This document shows positions 29,474 through 37,032 of a DNA stretch of 59,013 nucleotides, one piece after another. The position numbers and the translations under genes were made by a program. How positions within the stretch are numbered: position 1 is the stretch's first letter; each line of letters opens with the position of its first letter. This DNA is from Paraburkholderia sp. (lineage in GTDB: Bacteria > Pseudomonadota > Gammaproteobacteria > Burkholderiales > Burkholderiaceae): positions 1 through 59,013 of the forward strand of contig JAITTX010000259.1 in NCBI GenBank assembly GCA_031286755.1, written 5' to 3'. The notes beneath the pieces were generated by a model. That model was not told the origin of the DNA and made no database searches. It saw only the letters and a list, made by a program, of their open reading frames with translations.

Positions 29474-31204
29474 TCATTCCGCCATCTGCTCGCAAAGAAT
29501 CGTCTCTCCCGGCCGTACCCGGCTGAACACCACGGGCTCCTGCTTGATCTCGACTTCTCCTCCACTTTTTCGAATCGTCGTGTAAGCGGACCTTTCCAGA
29601 TCGCCGGCCTCCGGAAAGTCCTCGCGGAAATGCGCCCCCCGCGAATTCTCGCGGGATATTGCCGCCTCGGTGATGATCTGGCTAACCGAAATCAGATTCT
29701 TCAGGTTCAGCCAGTCGTGCCACTGCGCGTTGAATGCGCGCGCGCCGTCCACGACGCCCGTCAGCATCAGACGTTCATAGAGCTCGCTCAATACCGCTCG
29801 CGCCCGCAAAAGCCCGTTGCGATCGCGAATGATGCCGACATTCGTCCACATGCACTCGTAGAGCGATTCGCGAATGCCCTCCAGATCTTTGCCGTTTTGC
29901 GAAAAAGGCAATTCGGCACCGCTGATGGCATGTTCGACGGCGGACGAATCGGGTTCCCGCAGTTGACCGTGCGCTTTTACCCACTTCGCCATGTGGTCGC
30001 CCGCAATGCCGCCGAATACCGTGGAATTCGCCACGCCATTGCCGCCCAGCCGGTTCGCTCCGTGCACGCCGCCCGTGTCCTCGCCCGCCGCGAAGAGCCC
30101 GCTCAGCGCAGTGCTGCAATCGGTGTCGAACGTCACGCCGCCCATCATGTAGTGCGCGGTGGGCACCACTTCGACAAGCCCGCCCGCGAGATCGAACCCG
30201 CAGTCCGCGCAACGCTCCACCATGCCCTTGAACTGCTTGCGGACCTTGTCCGCCCCGAGGTGGCTCATCTGGATGTACACCCCGCCATTGGGCGAGGTTC
30301 GTCCCGCGCACATTTCCGCATAGATGCCGCGCGAAACGATATCGCGCGTGGCGCGTTCCCCGCGCGCGTCATAGTGATTCATGAAGCGCTCTTTCGAGCC
30401 GTTCAATAACTGTCCGCCCGCCCCGCGCAATCCCTCTTCGAGCACGGTTCCGGTCATGCGGGTGTGGCTGCCGGCCAGCAGGCCCGTGGGATGAAACTGC
30501 ACCATCTCCATATCGCGGAGCGTGAGGCCCGCGCGCAGCGCCATGGCGAGTCCGTCGCAGCTCTTGTCCCCCGACGGCGTATGAAACTTGTACATCGTCG
30601 GACCGCCGCCCGTTGCGAGCAGCACCGCCTTCGCCTGCACGAACACGAACTTGCCGGTTCGCATGTCGATCATCAGGACGCCCGCGATATGCTCGCCGTC
30701 GCCGGTCTTGATCAGCTCGATAGCCCTGTGCTCCTCCAGCCGCTGGATACCGCGGCTCCACACCTGCTCGGCCAGCCGGTTGATGATCTCGATTCCGGTC
30801 AGATCGCCTTTGTGGACGGTCCGGTCGAAGGTCTGGCCCGCGAACGCCTTCTGATGAATCGACCCGTCCGGATTGCGGTCGAAGAAGCAGCCAAGCTCGT
30901 TCTCGAGCTCGCGCACGCGCTCGACCGCCGTGCTCACCAGCGCCCAGGCGAGATCCTGATTGGACAGCCATTTGCTCCCTTCGATCGTATCCATGAAGTG
31001 ACGCTCGACCGAATCGCCGGGAGCCAGCGCGACGTTGTAGCCGCCCTGCACCATGCGCGTGCAGCCGCATTTCCCGAGCAGCCCCTTCACGGCGACGGTG
31101 ATCGACAGATCCGGCGCCTGCTTGTGCGCATGAAGCGCGGCAAACAGACCCGCGCCACCCGAGCCCAGAATCAGGATGTCCGTCTTGACGCGCTCGATAT
31201 TCAT
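29474..31204 (-). CDS. Fumarate reductase/succinate dehydrogenase-type flavoprotein subunit, atypical
   Basis: A 576-residue flavoprotein of the SdhA/FrdA family. The FAD dinucleotide motif ILGSGGAGLFAALHAH is at 12-27, QFHPTG with His238, the proton-transfer Arg292 in TRDIVSRG, and TAHYMMGG further on. Where SdhA/FrdA proteins have the His that binds FAD covalently (SHTxxAQGG), this one reads GCTRMVQGG with Cys48, so FAD is probably non-covalent or bound differently. The ATG overlaps the stop of the fumarase beta gene. Its iron-sulfur and membrane subunits are at 32753-34169. The operon suggests a C4-dicarboxylate-like substrate, possibly not succinate. Confidence 0.85.
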   Translation of the reverse strand: MNIERVKTDILILGSGGAGLFAALHAHKQAPDLSITVAVKGLLGKCGCTRMVQGGYNVALAPGDSVERHFMDTIEGSKWLSNQDLAWALVSTAVERVRELENELGCFFDRNPDGSIHQKAFAGQTFDRTVHKGDLTGIEIINRLAEQVWSRGIQRLEEHRAIELIKTGDGEHIAGVLMIDMRTGKFVFVQAKAVLLATGGGPTMYKFHTPSGDKSCDGLAMALRAGLTLRDMEMVQFHPTGLLAGSHTRMTGTVLEEGLRGAGGQLLNGSKERFMNHYDARGERATRDIVSRGIYAEMCAGRTSPNGGVYIQMSHLGADKVRKQFKGMVERCADCGFDLAGGLVEVVPTAHYMMGGVTFDTDCSTALSGLFAAGEDTGGVHGANRLGGNGVANSTVFGGIAGDHMAKWVKAHGQLREPDSSAVEHAISGAELPFSQNGKDLEGIRESLYECMWTNVGIIRDRNGLLRARAVLSELYERLMLTGVVDGARAFNAQWHDWLNLKNLISVSQIITEAAISRENSRGAHFREDFPEAGDLERSAYTTIRKSGGEVEIKQEPVVFSRVRPGETILCEQMAE

Positions 31205-31815
31205 TTGGTTGGCACTCCGAGACTTTCGAGCACTTCGGCCCGTCGTGAGGCGGTGTCGCCCCGGACCTCGTCGTAGAGGCTGCCGCCGTGGCTGTCCATG
31301 GCCACGAGCAGCGGGCCGAAACCCTTGATCCTGAACTTCCAGAGCGACTCCGGATTGAGATCGTCGAGATCCACGGCCTCGATCTGCTCGATCCAGGTGG
31401 TTTCGAGCGCCGCGGTGCCGCCGATGATGGCCAGGTAGACGCCGCCCAGATCCTGGAAGGCCGCCTTCGATGCTTCGCGCAAGCCGCCCTTTCCGACGAC
31501 GATGCGCACGCCGTACTGCTCCATCAGCGGGCGCGTGAAACGCTCCATGCGGTCCGAGGTGGTGGTGCCGATGCAGACAGGCTGATAGCCGGCCGGAAAT
31601 TCGGCGCTTCGCGCAACCTTGCGCACATTGGGCGCGGTGTGAATGACCGCCTGCCCTCGCAGGTCGAATTCCGTCGTGCGCCCTTTGTCGAACAGATGAA
31701 TCTGCGTCGCGTCCCGAATGCCGAACAGCGTTCGATGCAAGGTCACCGTATCGTTCACCCGCAACTGGCGGATCTGCGACTCGTCAACGGGCATATGAAG
31801 GTCGTAATGAGCCAT
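31201..31815 (-). CDS. Class I fumarase/tartrate dehydratase-type, beta subunit
   Basis: A 204-residue protein matching the C-terminal domain of iron-sulfur class I fumarases (TtdB/FumB-C type), which forms part of the substrate pocket. Visible blocks are QPVCIGTTTSDRMERF, VGKGGLREA, YLAIIGGTAAL and DSHGGSLYDEV. It starts 1 base after the alpha gene and its stop overlaps the flavoprotein start. Together the pair would add or remove water across a fumarate-like double bond; fumarate, tartrate, mesaconate and substituted analogues are all possible. Confidence 0.87.
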   Translation of the reverse strand: MAHYDLHMPVDESQIRQLRVNDTVTLHRTLFGIRDATQIHLFDKGRTTEFDLRGQAVIHTAPNVRKVARSAEFPAGYQPVCIGTTTSDRMERFTRPLMEQYGVRIVVGKGGLREASKAAFQDLGGVYLAIIGGTAALETTWIEQIEAVDLDDLNPESLWKFRIKGFGPLLVAMDSHGGSLYDEVRGDTASRRAEVLESLGVPTK

Positions 31816-31816
31816 T

Positions 31817-32692
31817 TCAGAATCCGTAAGTGAGACCGTCGGTCGTGAGCAGCGCCTTCGCACGCCGCGCGGAATGGCATTGCATGTTGACCGCAATGGG
31901 ATTCATCGTGATATGCGTCGACGCCAGTTCGATGTGCACCGCGAACGCCGTGCTGTCACCGCCCAGCCCCTGCGGGCCGACACCGAGACGGTTCACCGCC
32001 GCGCTCAGTTCGCGCTCCAGCGCGGCGCCCTCGGGGTCCGCGCACGCGGTGCCTAGCGCGCGCGTCGCCGCACGCTTGGCTAGCGCAATGGACAGATCGG
32101 ACGTGCCGCCAAGGCCCACGCCCACTATGGTCGGCGGACAAGTCTTGCCGCCCGCGGCAATGACGCAGTCGACGACGAACGTCTTGATCGCGTCGATCCC
32201 TTCGGCGGGCACGGCCATTTTCAGGAACGAATTGTTCTCCGAGCCGCTGCCCTTCGGCACCATCTCGATGGTCGCGGTCTCGTTCTCGTCCGTGAAGTCG
32301 ATGTGAATGACGGGAACCTCGATGCCGCACGACGTGTGATTGTTCTTGCGTGTGAGCGGATGAACCACCGACGAGCGCAACGGGTGTTCCCTCGTGGCGC
32401 GCTCACAGCCCTTGCGGATGGCCGCCTTCAGCCCGAATCCGTCGAACTCGACCTGCCGGCCGAGCGTCACGTTATAGATGGGAATGCCGGTATCCTGGCA
32501 AAGCAGGTTCTCCGCATTCTCGGCCACGCGGATATTGGTGCGCATCGTCTCCAGCACGCGCTGCGCGACCGGCGAGGTTTCGGTGGCGGAAAGCCGTTCA
32601 ATGCCCGCTTTCACATCGGGCGGAAGCAACTTGAGGGCGCGGATATAGAGCTCTTTCGAGGCTTCCTCGACAACGTCAAGGTCAAGTTTCAT
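31817..32692 (-). CDS. Class I fumarase/tartrate dehydratase-type, alpha subunit
   Basis: A 291-residue [4Fe-4S] hydro-lyase subunit (TtdA/FumA N-terminal type). The three cluster cysteines are in LLCQDTGIP, GGKTCPPTIVG and NMQCHSARR. Catalytic regions include SSVVHPLTRKNNHTS and GVGLGGTSDLSIALAKRAA. The start at 32692 is chosen over the upstream in-frame 32740. It is tightly coupled to the beta gene and lies between the membrane-anchor genes and the flavoprotein, an unusual insertion of fumarase inside a reductase/dehydrogenase gene set. Confidence 0.88.
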   Translation of the reverse strand: MKLDLDVVEEASKELYIRALKLLPPDVKAGIERLSATETSPVAQRVLETMRTNIRVAENAENLLCQDTGIPIYNVTLGRQVEFDGFGLKAAIRKGCERATREHPLRSSVVHPLTRKNNHTSCGIEVPVIHIDFTDENETATIEMVPKGSGSENNSFLKMAVPAEGIDAIKTFVVDCVIAAGGKTCPPTIVGVGLGGTSDLSIALAKRAATRALGTACADPEGAALERELSAAVNRLGVGPQGLGGDSTAFAVHIELASTHITMNPIAVNMQCHSARRAKALLTTDGLTYGF

Positions 32693-32752
32693 GGCCGTCT
32701 CTTCCGGATGGGTAATGCAGATGGAGGTGTCATGGCTCAATGCGCTGCGCCG

Positions 32753-33106
32753 CTAATGAATGAGCGCGAGCAGAAATGCGAGGCCCGTGCAGGTGCTGGC
32801 GCCCAAACCGAAAGCGAGCCAGTTCTTTTTCAAGCCGGTCCACGGAAAGAATTCGATCAGCAGGAGGCGAATGCCGCCCATCATGTGAAGCGAGAGCAGA
32901 ACCACGAGCCCCCATTCGCCGAACTTGAACAGCGGCTGGTCGGCCAACCGGAGAAAGCCGTCGAGCGACGCCTCGCCGCTAATGGCATGCCCAAGCGCCC
33001 AGAAATGAACCGGCAAGAACAGGGCCAGCGCCAGACCGGAAAGACGATGCACCAGAAAGGCCCACCATGCAGGATGCGTGCGGGCGCGATAATCGTTCTT
33101 TCGCAT
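32753..33106 (-). CDS. Succinate dehydrogenase/fumarate reductase-type membrane anchor, SdhC-like
   Basis: A 117-residue protein with three hydrophobic segments. HRLSGLALALFLPVHFWALG near the start resembles the quinone-site/haem region of SdhC, and LSLHMMGGIRLLLIEF carries a likely haem-ligand His. Start ATG 33106 overlaps the stop of the preceding anchor gene by one base. With the other anchor it should tie the complex to the quinone pool. Confidence 0.82.
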   Translation of the reverse strand: MRKNDYRARTHPAWWAFLVHRLSGLALALFLPVHFWALGHAISGEASLDGFLRLADQPLFKFGEWGLVVLLSLHMMGGIRLLLIEFFPWTGLKKNWLAFGLGASTCTGLAFLLALIH

Positions 33107-33453
33107 CACGAGACGACTCCATAAACGGCGCGCAGACCCATCAGCGCGAGAGCGGCGCTCAGAGCAAAGCAGACGGCCTGCGCGGACCTTCCGCGCCAGC
33201 GCAGCCATTCCTCCGCGATTCTGAGCAGCCCAACGGGAACATGGATCGCGCACGCAATCACGAATACGGAATAGAACGCGCCAAACAGCAGATTCCCACG
33301 CGTGCGGCCGAGAATGGCCGCCGCGCTCAGACCGCTATGAACGGCGTAAATGATGACGCCGAGATGCACGAACACGCACAGCGCCAGCACCGTCGCGCTC
33401 ATGCGCTGCCAGTACCAGAGACGAGCCTGGGCACGAAGAGACAGGGCTGGCAT
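33106..33453 (-). CDS. Succinate dehydrogenase/fumarate reductase-type membrane anchor, second subunit
   Basis: A 115-residue hydrophobic protein with about three membrane segments: MSATVLALCVFVHLGVIIY at 18-36, LLFGAFYSVFVIACAIHVPV in the middle, and a C-terminal one. Histidines in segments 1 and 2 may bind haem b. It starts at 33453 within a TAATG overlap with the iron-sulfur subunit and ends in a TGATG overlap with the next anchor. The long frame upstream of it (to 34017) only shadows the iron-sulfur gene. Confidence 0.8.
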   Translation of the reverse strand: MPALSLRAQARLWYWQRMSATVLALCVFVHLGVIIYAVHSGLSAAAILGRTRGNLLFGAFYSVFVIACAIHVPVGLLRIAEEWLRWRGRSAQAVCFALSAALALMGLRAVYGVVS

Positions 33454-34169
33454 TACAGGTCTCCTTCGCGCGCGGCCTTCATCGTCATCCGCTTGAGACC
33501 GGCAATGCCGGCCGTGGGCGACAGATGCTTGGGACAACGCTCCGTGCACGTGCCCTGCGTGTGGCACGAGTGGCAGCCCGCATCGCCCGCCACGGCGCGC
33601 AGGCGCTCGAGCTTTTGCGTGTCGCGTTCGTCGTTGACGAGCGTCCACGCCCGATTCAGCGCGGCGGGCCCCAGATAATCCGGACGCCATGTCACGACAT
33701 CGCACGACGAATAGCACACCCCGCAACCGATGCATTCGATCCCGGCGTCCGCGGCTTTTCGTTGCTCGCTCTCGGGACTCACTCTGGCGAAATCGTCGTG
33801 ACGGGTCAGACTTCCCGTGAACTGCCCCCGTGCCCGGCTCCATTTGTCGAAGAAGGCGCTCATGTCGGTCACCAGATCCTTGATGACCGGCAGATTCGAC
33901 AGCGGCGCGATCTCCAGCGCGCTGCGCGGCGCGACCTTCGAAACGTGTGTCCGGCAGGTCCAGCGCGCCTTGCCGTTGACGTTCATCGCACAGGACCCGC
34001 ACATGCCCACGCGGCACGCGAACCGGTATGCGAGATCGGGCTGCAGTTGCCGCTGAATGAACGTCACGACGTCCAGCACTGTCTGACTTTCGTAGCGCGG
34101 CACCTCATAGGTGGCGAAGCCGCCGGTAGCACTTCTCCAGACGTTTACTCGAAGTTTTTCGGTATGCAT
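33453..34169 (-). CDS. Succinate dehydrogenase/fumarate reductase-type iron-sulfur subunit
   Basis: A 238-residue SdhB/FrdB-type protein. The [2Fe-2S] site is CRVGMCGSC with WTC; the next cluster motif is CIGCGVCYSSC; the last is CHSCHTQGTC with CP. Normally the second motif ends in CP, here it is CD, a small deviation. Start ATG 34169 with GAGAGGC upstream. It carries electrons between the flavoprotein and the quinone site. It follows the DctA-like gene by 115 bases. Confidence 0.88.
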   Translation of the reverse strand: MHTEKLRVNVWRSATGGFATYEVPRYESQTVLDVVTFIQRQLQPDLAYRFACRVGMCGSCAMNVNGKARWTCRTHVSKVAPRSALEIAPLSNLPVIKDLVTDMSAFFDKWSRARGQFTGSLTRHDDFARVSPESEQRKAADAGIECIGCGVCYSSCDVVTWRPDYLGPAALNRAWTLVNDERDTQKLERLRAVAGDAGCHSCHTQGTCTERCPKHLSPTAGIAGLKRMTMKAAREGDL

Positions 34170-34284
34170 GATGCCTCTCGAACCACTGCTGACGCAGTAC
34201 GATTGAACGGGTTGCGCACATCGATTGTTCAGCAGTTCATCGACAAGAAAAACCGAATAATTCTGGCGTTCAGGCCAAGCTTTC

Positions 34285-35559
34285 CTATGCCTCGCCGCGC
34301 ACCCGCCCGAGCTTCAGCACCGTGGCCATTTGCGCGTTGTCGCGCTCCTTTTCGAGCCCCGAGACCACGAGCGTGGCAACCGCATTGCCGATCATGTTCG
34401 TGACGGCCCGCACTTCGGAAATGAAGCGGTCCACGCCGAGAATGAGCGCCGCGCCTTCAATGGGAATCTGCTTGAACGCCGTGAGCGTGGCGAGCAGCGT
34501 GACGAAGCTCGCGCCCGACACGCCGGCCGCGCCTTTCGAGCTGATCATCGAAAGCACCATCAGCGCGACTTGATCCCCCCATGACAGCGGCACGTTGTAA
34601 GCCTGGGCGATGAACATGGCGCAGATGACCTGCGCCACGCAGGTGCCGTCGAGATTGAACGAATAGCCCATTGGCATCACGATGCCCACGACCTGCTTCG
34701 GACACCCCATGCCTTCGAGCTTGCGGATCAACTGCGGAAAAACGGATTCAGACGACGTGGTGGCGAGGACGAGCAGAATCTCTCCCTTCAGATGATTGAG
34801 CAACCGAAGCAGCCTGAAGCCGCTCATCCGGCAGATGGTGCCCAGCACGACCACGAGAAAAAACGCGGTTGCCACATAAACCGTGACCAGCAGCATGCCG
34901 AGCGAATTCAACGCGGACAGTCCATATTTCCCGACGGCAAACCCGATCGCGCCCAGCGCGCCGAGCGGCGCGAGCTTCATGATGAAGCCGACGATCTTGA
35001 AGAGCACCTCCGACACCGAGTCGAAGAACGTCAACACCGGCTGCCCCTTCTCGCCGATATAGGACAATCCCACCGCGAACAAACTGGCAACCACGACGAT
35101 CTGCAGCATGTCGCCCGAGGCAAATGGGCTCAGGAAGCTCGACGGAATAATGTTGAGAAAAAAGCCCGTGAGGCCGCCGCCGTGATGCACTTCCGTCTGA
35201 TACTGCGCCAGCAGATGGACATCGGCGGTTCCCGGCTGGAGATTCATGCCCATGCCGGGCCCGATCAGATTCACCATCAACATGCCGATGAGCAAGGCCA
35301 GCGTCGTCACCACCTCGAAGTAGATGATCGTCTTGCCCGCGATCCGGCCCAACGTGCGCATTTCGCCGATCTGCGAAGCACCGCATACGATCGTGGTGAA
35401 TATCAACGGCGGCGTGATCATCTTGATCAGACGAATGAACGCGTCGGATAGCGGTTTCAGGGACTGCGCGAAGGTCGGGAAAAAGTGGCCGATTGCGATT
35501 CCGATCAGGATGGCGATCAGGACCTGGACATAGGTGTGTCTGCAAAAACGACGCAACAT
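34285..35559 (-). CDS. DctA-like dicarboxylate/cation symporter, copy 1
   Basis: A 424-residue DAACS-family carrier with the family blocks SSKGAAGVSGASFVTL and GYSFNLDGTCVAQ and re-entrant-loop serines. Start ATG 35559 has an ideal ribosome site (AAGGAGACACC); the open frame back to 35997 crosses suyA in another frame and is not real. DctA members import succinate, fumarate and malate; lying between suyA and the flavoprotein complex, this one may take up a sulfonated or plain C4 acid. A paralogue is at 39911-41245, again next to suy genes. Confidence 0.85.
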   Translation of the reverse strand: MLRRFCRHTYVQVLIAILIGIAIGHFFPTFAQSLKPLSDAFIRLIKMITPPLIFTTIVCGASQIGEMRTLGRIAGKTIIYFEVVTTLALLIGMLMVNLIGPGMGMNLQPGTADVHLLAQYQTEVHHGGGLTGFFLNIIPSSFLSPFASGDMLQIVVVASLFAVGLSYIGEKGQPVLTFFDSVSEVLFKIVGFIMKLAPLGALGAIGFAVGKYGLSALNSLGMLLVTVYVATAFFLVVVLGTICRMSGFRLLRLLNHLKGEILLVLATTSSESVFPQLIRKLEGMGCPKQVVGIVMPMGYSFNLDGTCVAQVICAMFIAQAYNVPLSWGDQVALMVLSMISSKGAAGVSGASFVTLLATLTAFKQIPIEGAALILGVDRFISEVRAVTNMIGNAVATLVVSGLEKERDNAQMATVLKLGRVRGEA

Positions 35560-35614
35560 GGTGTCTCCTTGATCTCGCCTCGCACCGGCTGTGCCCGGGG
35601 AGAACGTGACCGTA

Positions 35615-35662
35615 CGCATTAACGGGCGAATCAACGGACGTATAAGCGGACGTATAAGCAGG
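35615..35662. repeat. Four imperfect 12-bp tandem repeats
   Basis: Units CGCATTAACGGG, CGAATCAACGGA, CGTATAAGCGGA and CGTATAAGCAGG lie head to tail between suyA and the DctA-like gene. Spaced near one helical turn; function unknown. Confidence 0.75.
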
Positions 35663-35666
35663 CGCT

Positions 35667-35948
35667 TTACCAGCGCTTCGTCTTGATGTTGTGAACGTGT
35701 GCGTGCTCGCCAGCCCGGATGGGAGCCACCACCTTGCCGATATCGGCGCCGTACTTGTAGACGGTGTCGCCCACGGCCATGTCCTTGAGCGCCACCTTGT
35801 GGCCGATCGGAATATCCTGCCGTGCGATAACCGTGACGATCTTGTCGTCGTCCATGATCCAGGCATTCAACGCCACGCCCGCCTTGATGCCCTCCACCAC
35901 GGCAACGCCAACCGTGTCTTCGCGCTCGTGCAGTACCGCGTGAATCAT
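35667..35948 (-). CDS. suyA: (R)-sulfolactate sulfo-lyase small subunit (SuyA), lone copy
   Basis: A 93-residue SAF-domain protein of the UxaA N-terminal type. The sequence pattern DIPIGHKVALKDMAVGDTVY and the terminal HVHNIKTKRW are those of SuyA, the small subunit of (R)-sulfolactate sulfo-lyase. About 86 percent identical by my count (80 of 93) to the second copy at 42590. No suyB lies beside it, so it would need to borrow SuyB (41352-42527) or another large subunit. Start ATG 35948 with AAGGAG. Upstream neighbour is a TauE-type sulfite exporter gene. Confidence 0.85.
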   Translation of the reverse strand: MIHAVLHEREDTVGVAVVEGIKAGVALNAWIMDDDKIVTVIARQDIPIGHKVALKDMAVGDTVYKYGADIGKVVAPIRAGEHAHVHNIKTKRW

Positions 35949-36021
35949 CGTCTACTCCTTGTTCGGGTTGAACGGGATGTGAACCGGAATGCGCCACCGC
36001 CAGGCCAAAGCGAGGAATGAC

Positions 36022-36813
36022 CTAGCCGGACAAAACCGGCACGGATCGAATGATCAGATTGACCGCCGCGATGATCAGGACGATCCAGAGCAACGTCAGG
36101 ACGCGCGGCGCTGAAATGGCACTGCGCAGCCTCGCGCCGGCGAACAGGCCCACCGCGCCACAGGGCAGCAGAAAACTGGCGAGCGGCAAGACCGCGGGGT
36201 TTTTATAGAGTCCGGAAACCGCGAACAAGATCAGCCGGGCGACGGCGGTTGCGGTAATGAGCGTGCTGATCGTCGCGCGCCGCTGGTCGGGGTCGCGCAG
36301 GCGGCCGGCCAGATAAATCGTATAGACGGGGCCACCGGTCCCAAAGACGGCGGTCAGGCATCCGCCAAAGAAGCCCAGCGGAAGCGCCCAGCGCCTGCCG
36401 ATTTCACGAAACTCGCCCCGGAACAGGATTTTCCAGAGCGAATACGCCAGCAGACACACGCCCAGAATGAGTTCGAGCGGCTTTTCCGGCACGGAAACCA
36501 GCACGCTCACGCCCAGCAGAAGGCCGAGGCACAGCCACGGCCCAAGCCGCTTGAGTTCCTGAGTCTGAACGGACTGCAGATTGCGCATGCCCACGAGCAT
36601 TCCGGCAACCAGGTCCAGCACCAGCATCACGGGGGTTGCCGTGCGCAGCGGAACAAGTTGCGTGAGCAACGGTATGGCCACAATGGATGAACCAAAACCC
36701 GTCAGCCCATACACCAGATACGCAATCGCCACGACGCCTCCAGCCACCGCGATCGAACCGGCACCGATTCCGATGGCACAGGCAGCGATTTGTGCGTTCA
36801 ACCAGGCGATCAT
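36022..36813 (-). CDS. tauE: TauE/SafE-family anion exporter, probable sulfite exporter
   Basis: A 263-residue membrane protein with about eight hydrophobic segments and the family repeats, including YLVYGLTGFGSSIVAIPLL near the N-terminus and GFFGGCLTAVFGTGGPVYT in the middle. TauE/SafE proteins export sulfite or sulfoacetate in sulfonate degraders. First gene of the leftward train, 73 bases before suyA, which fits disposal of sulfite released by desulfonation. Confidence 0.85.
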   Translation of the reverse strand: MIAWLNAQIAACAIGIGAGSIAVAGGVVAIAYLVYGLTGFGSSIVAIPLLTQLVPLRTATPVMLVLDLVAGMLVGMRNLQSVQTQELKRLGPWLCLGLLLGVSVLVSVPEKPLELILGVCLLAYSLWKILFRGEFREIGRRWALPLGFFGGCLTAVFGTGGPVYTIYLAGRLRDPDQRRATISTLITATAVARLILFAVSGLYKNPAVLPLASFLLPCGAVGLFAGARLRSAISAPRVLTLLWIVLIIAAVNLIIRSVPVLSG

Positions 36814-36897
36814 GAGTGAAGAGCCTCGGTGCGAATTTCAGCGTTGTGATTGAATGTGGGCGATGACTTGCTGGCACCGCCCCTGAAATTTCGGCCG

Positions 36898-36949
36898 CAT
36901 TACTGCGTCCATTGTCGCGCGCAGTTCGTTAAAGATAAACGCAGTAATG
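36898..36949. promoter_or_regulatory. Paired 11-bp inverted repeat, candidate LysR operator
   Basis: CATTACTGCGT at 36898-36908 and its exact reverse complement ACGCAGTAATG at 36939-36949, centres 41 bp apart (about four helical turns), in the divergent tauE/lysR promoter. It is well placed for a LysR tetramer. Confidence 0.7.
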
Positions 36950-37032
36950 GTTTTCCTGAGACCAGGAAATACTTTAGGGTGCGTATAATTTTCGGCATCG
37001 AATCGAGCATGTCTTTAGCGCAGTCGCGAGCA

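Noticed and set aside
31201..34169. The housekeeping succinate dehydrogenase and fumarase of the citric acid cycle
   Set aside because: Gene order, insertion of fumarase genes among the subunits, linkage to suyA/tauE and the missing FAD histidine all differ from a standard sdhCDAB operon.
34285..35997. Possible fusion of SuyA region to the DctA-like protein (570-residue frame)
   Set aside because: The upstream part is suyA read in the wrong frame; the carrier has its own strong ribosome site at 35559.
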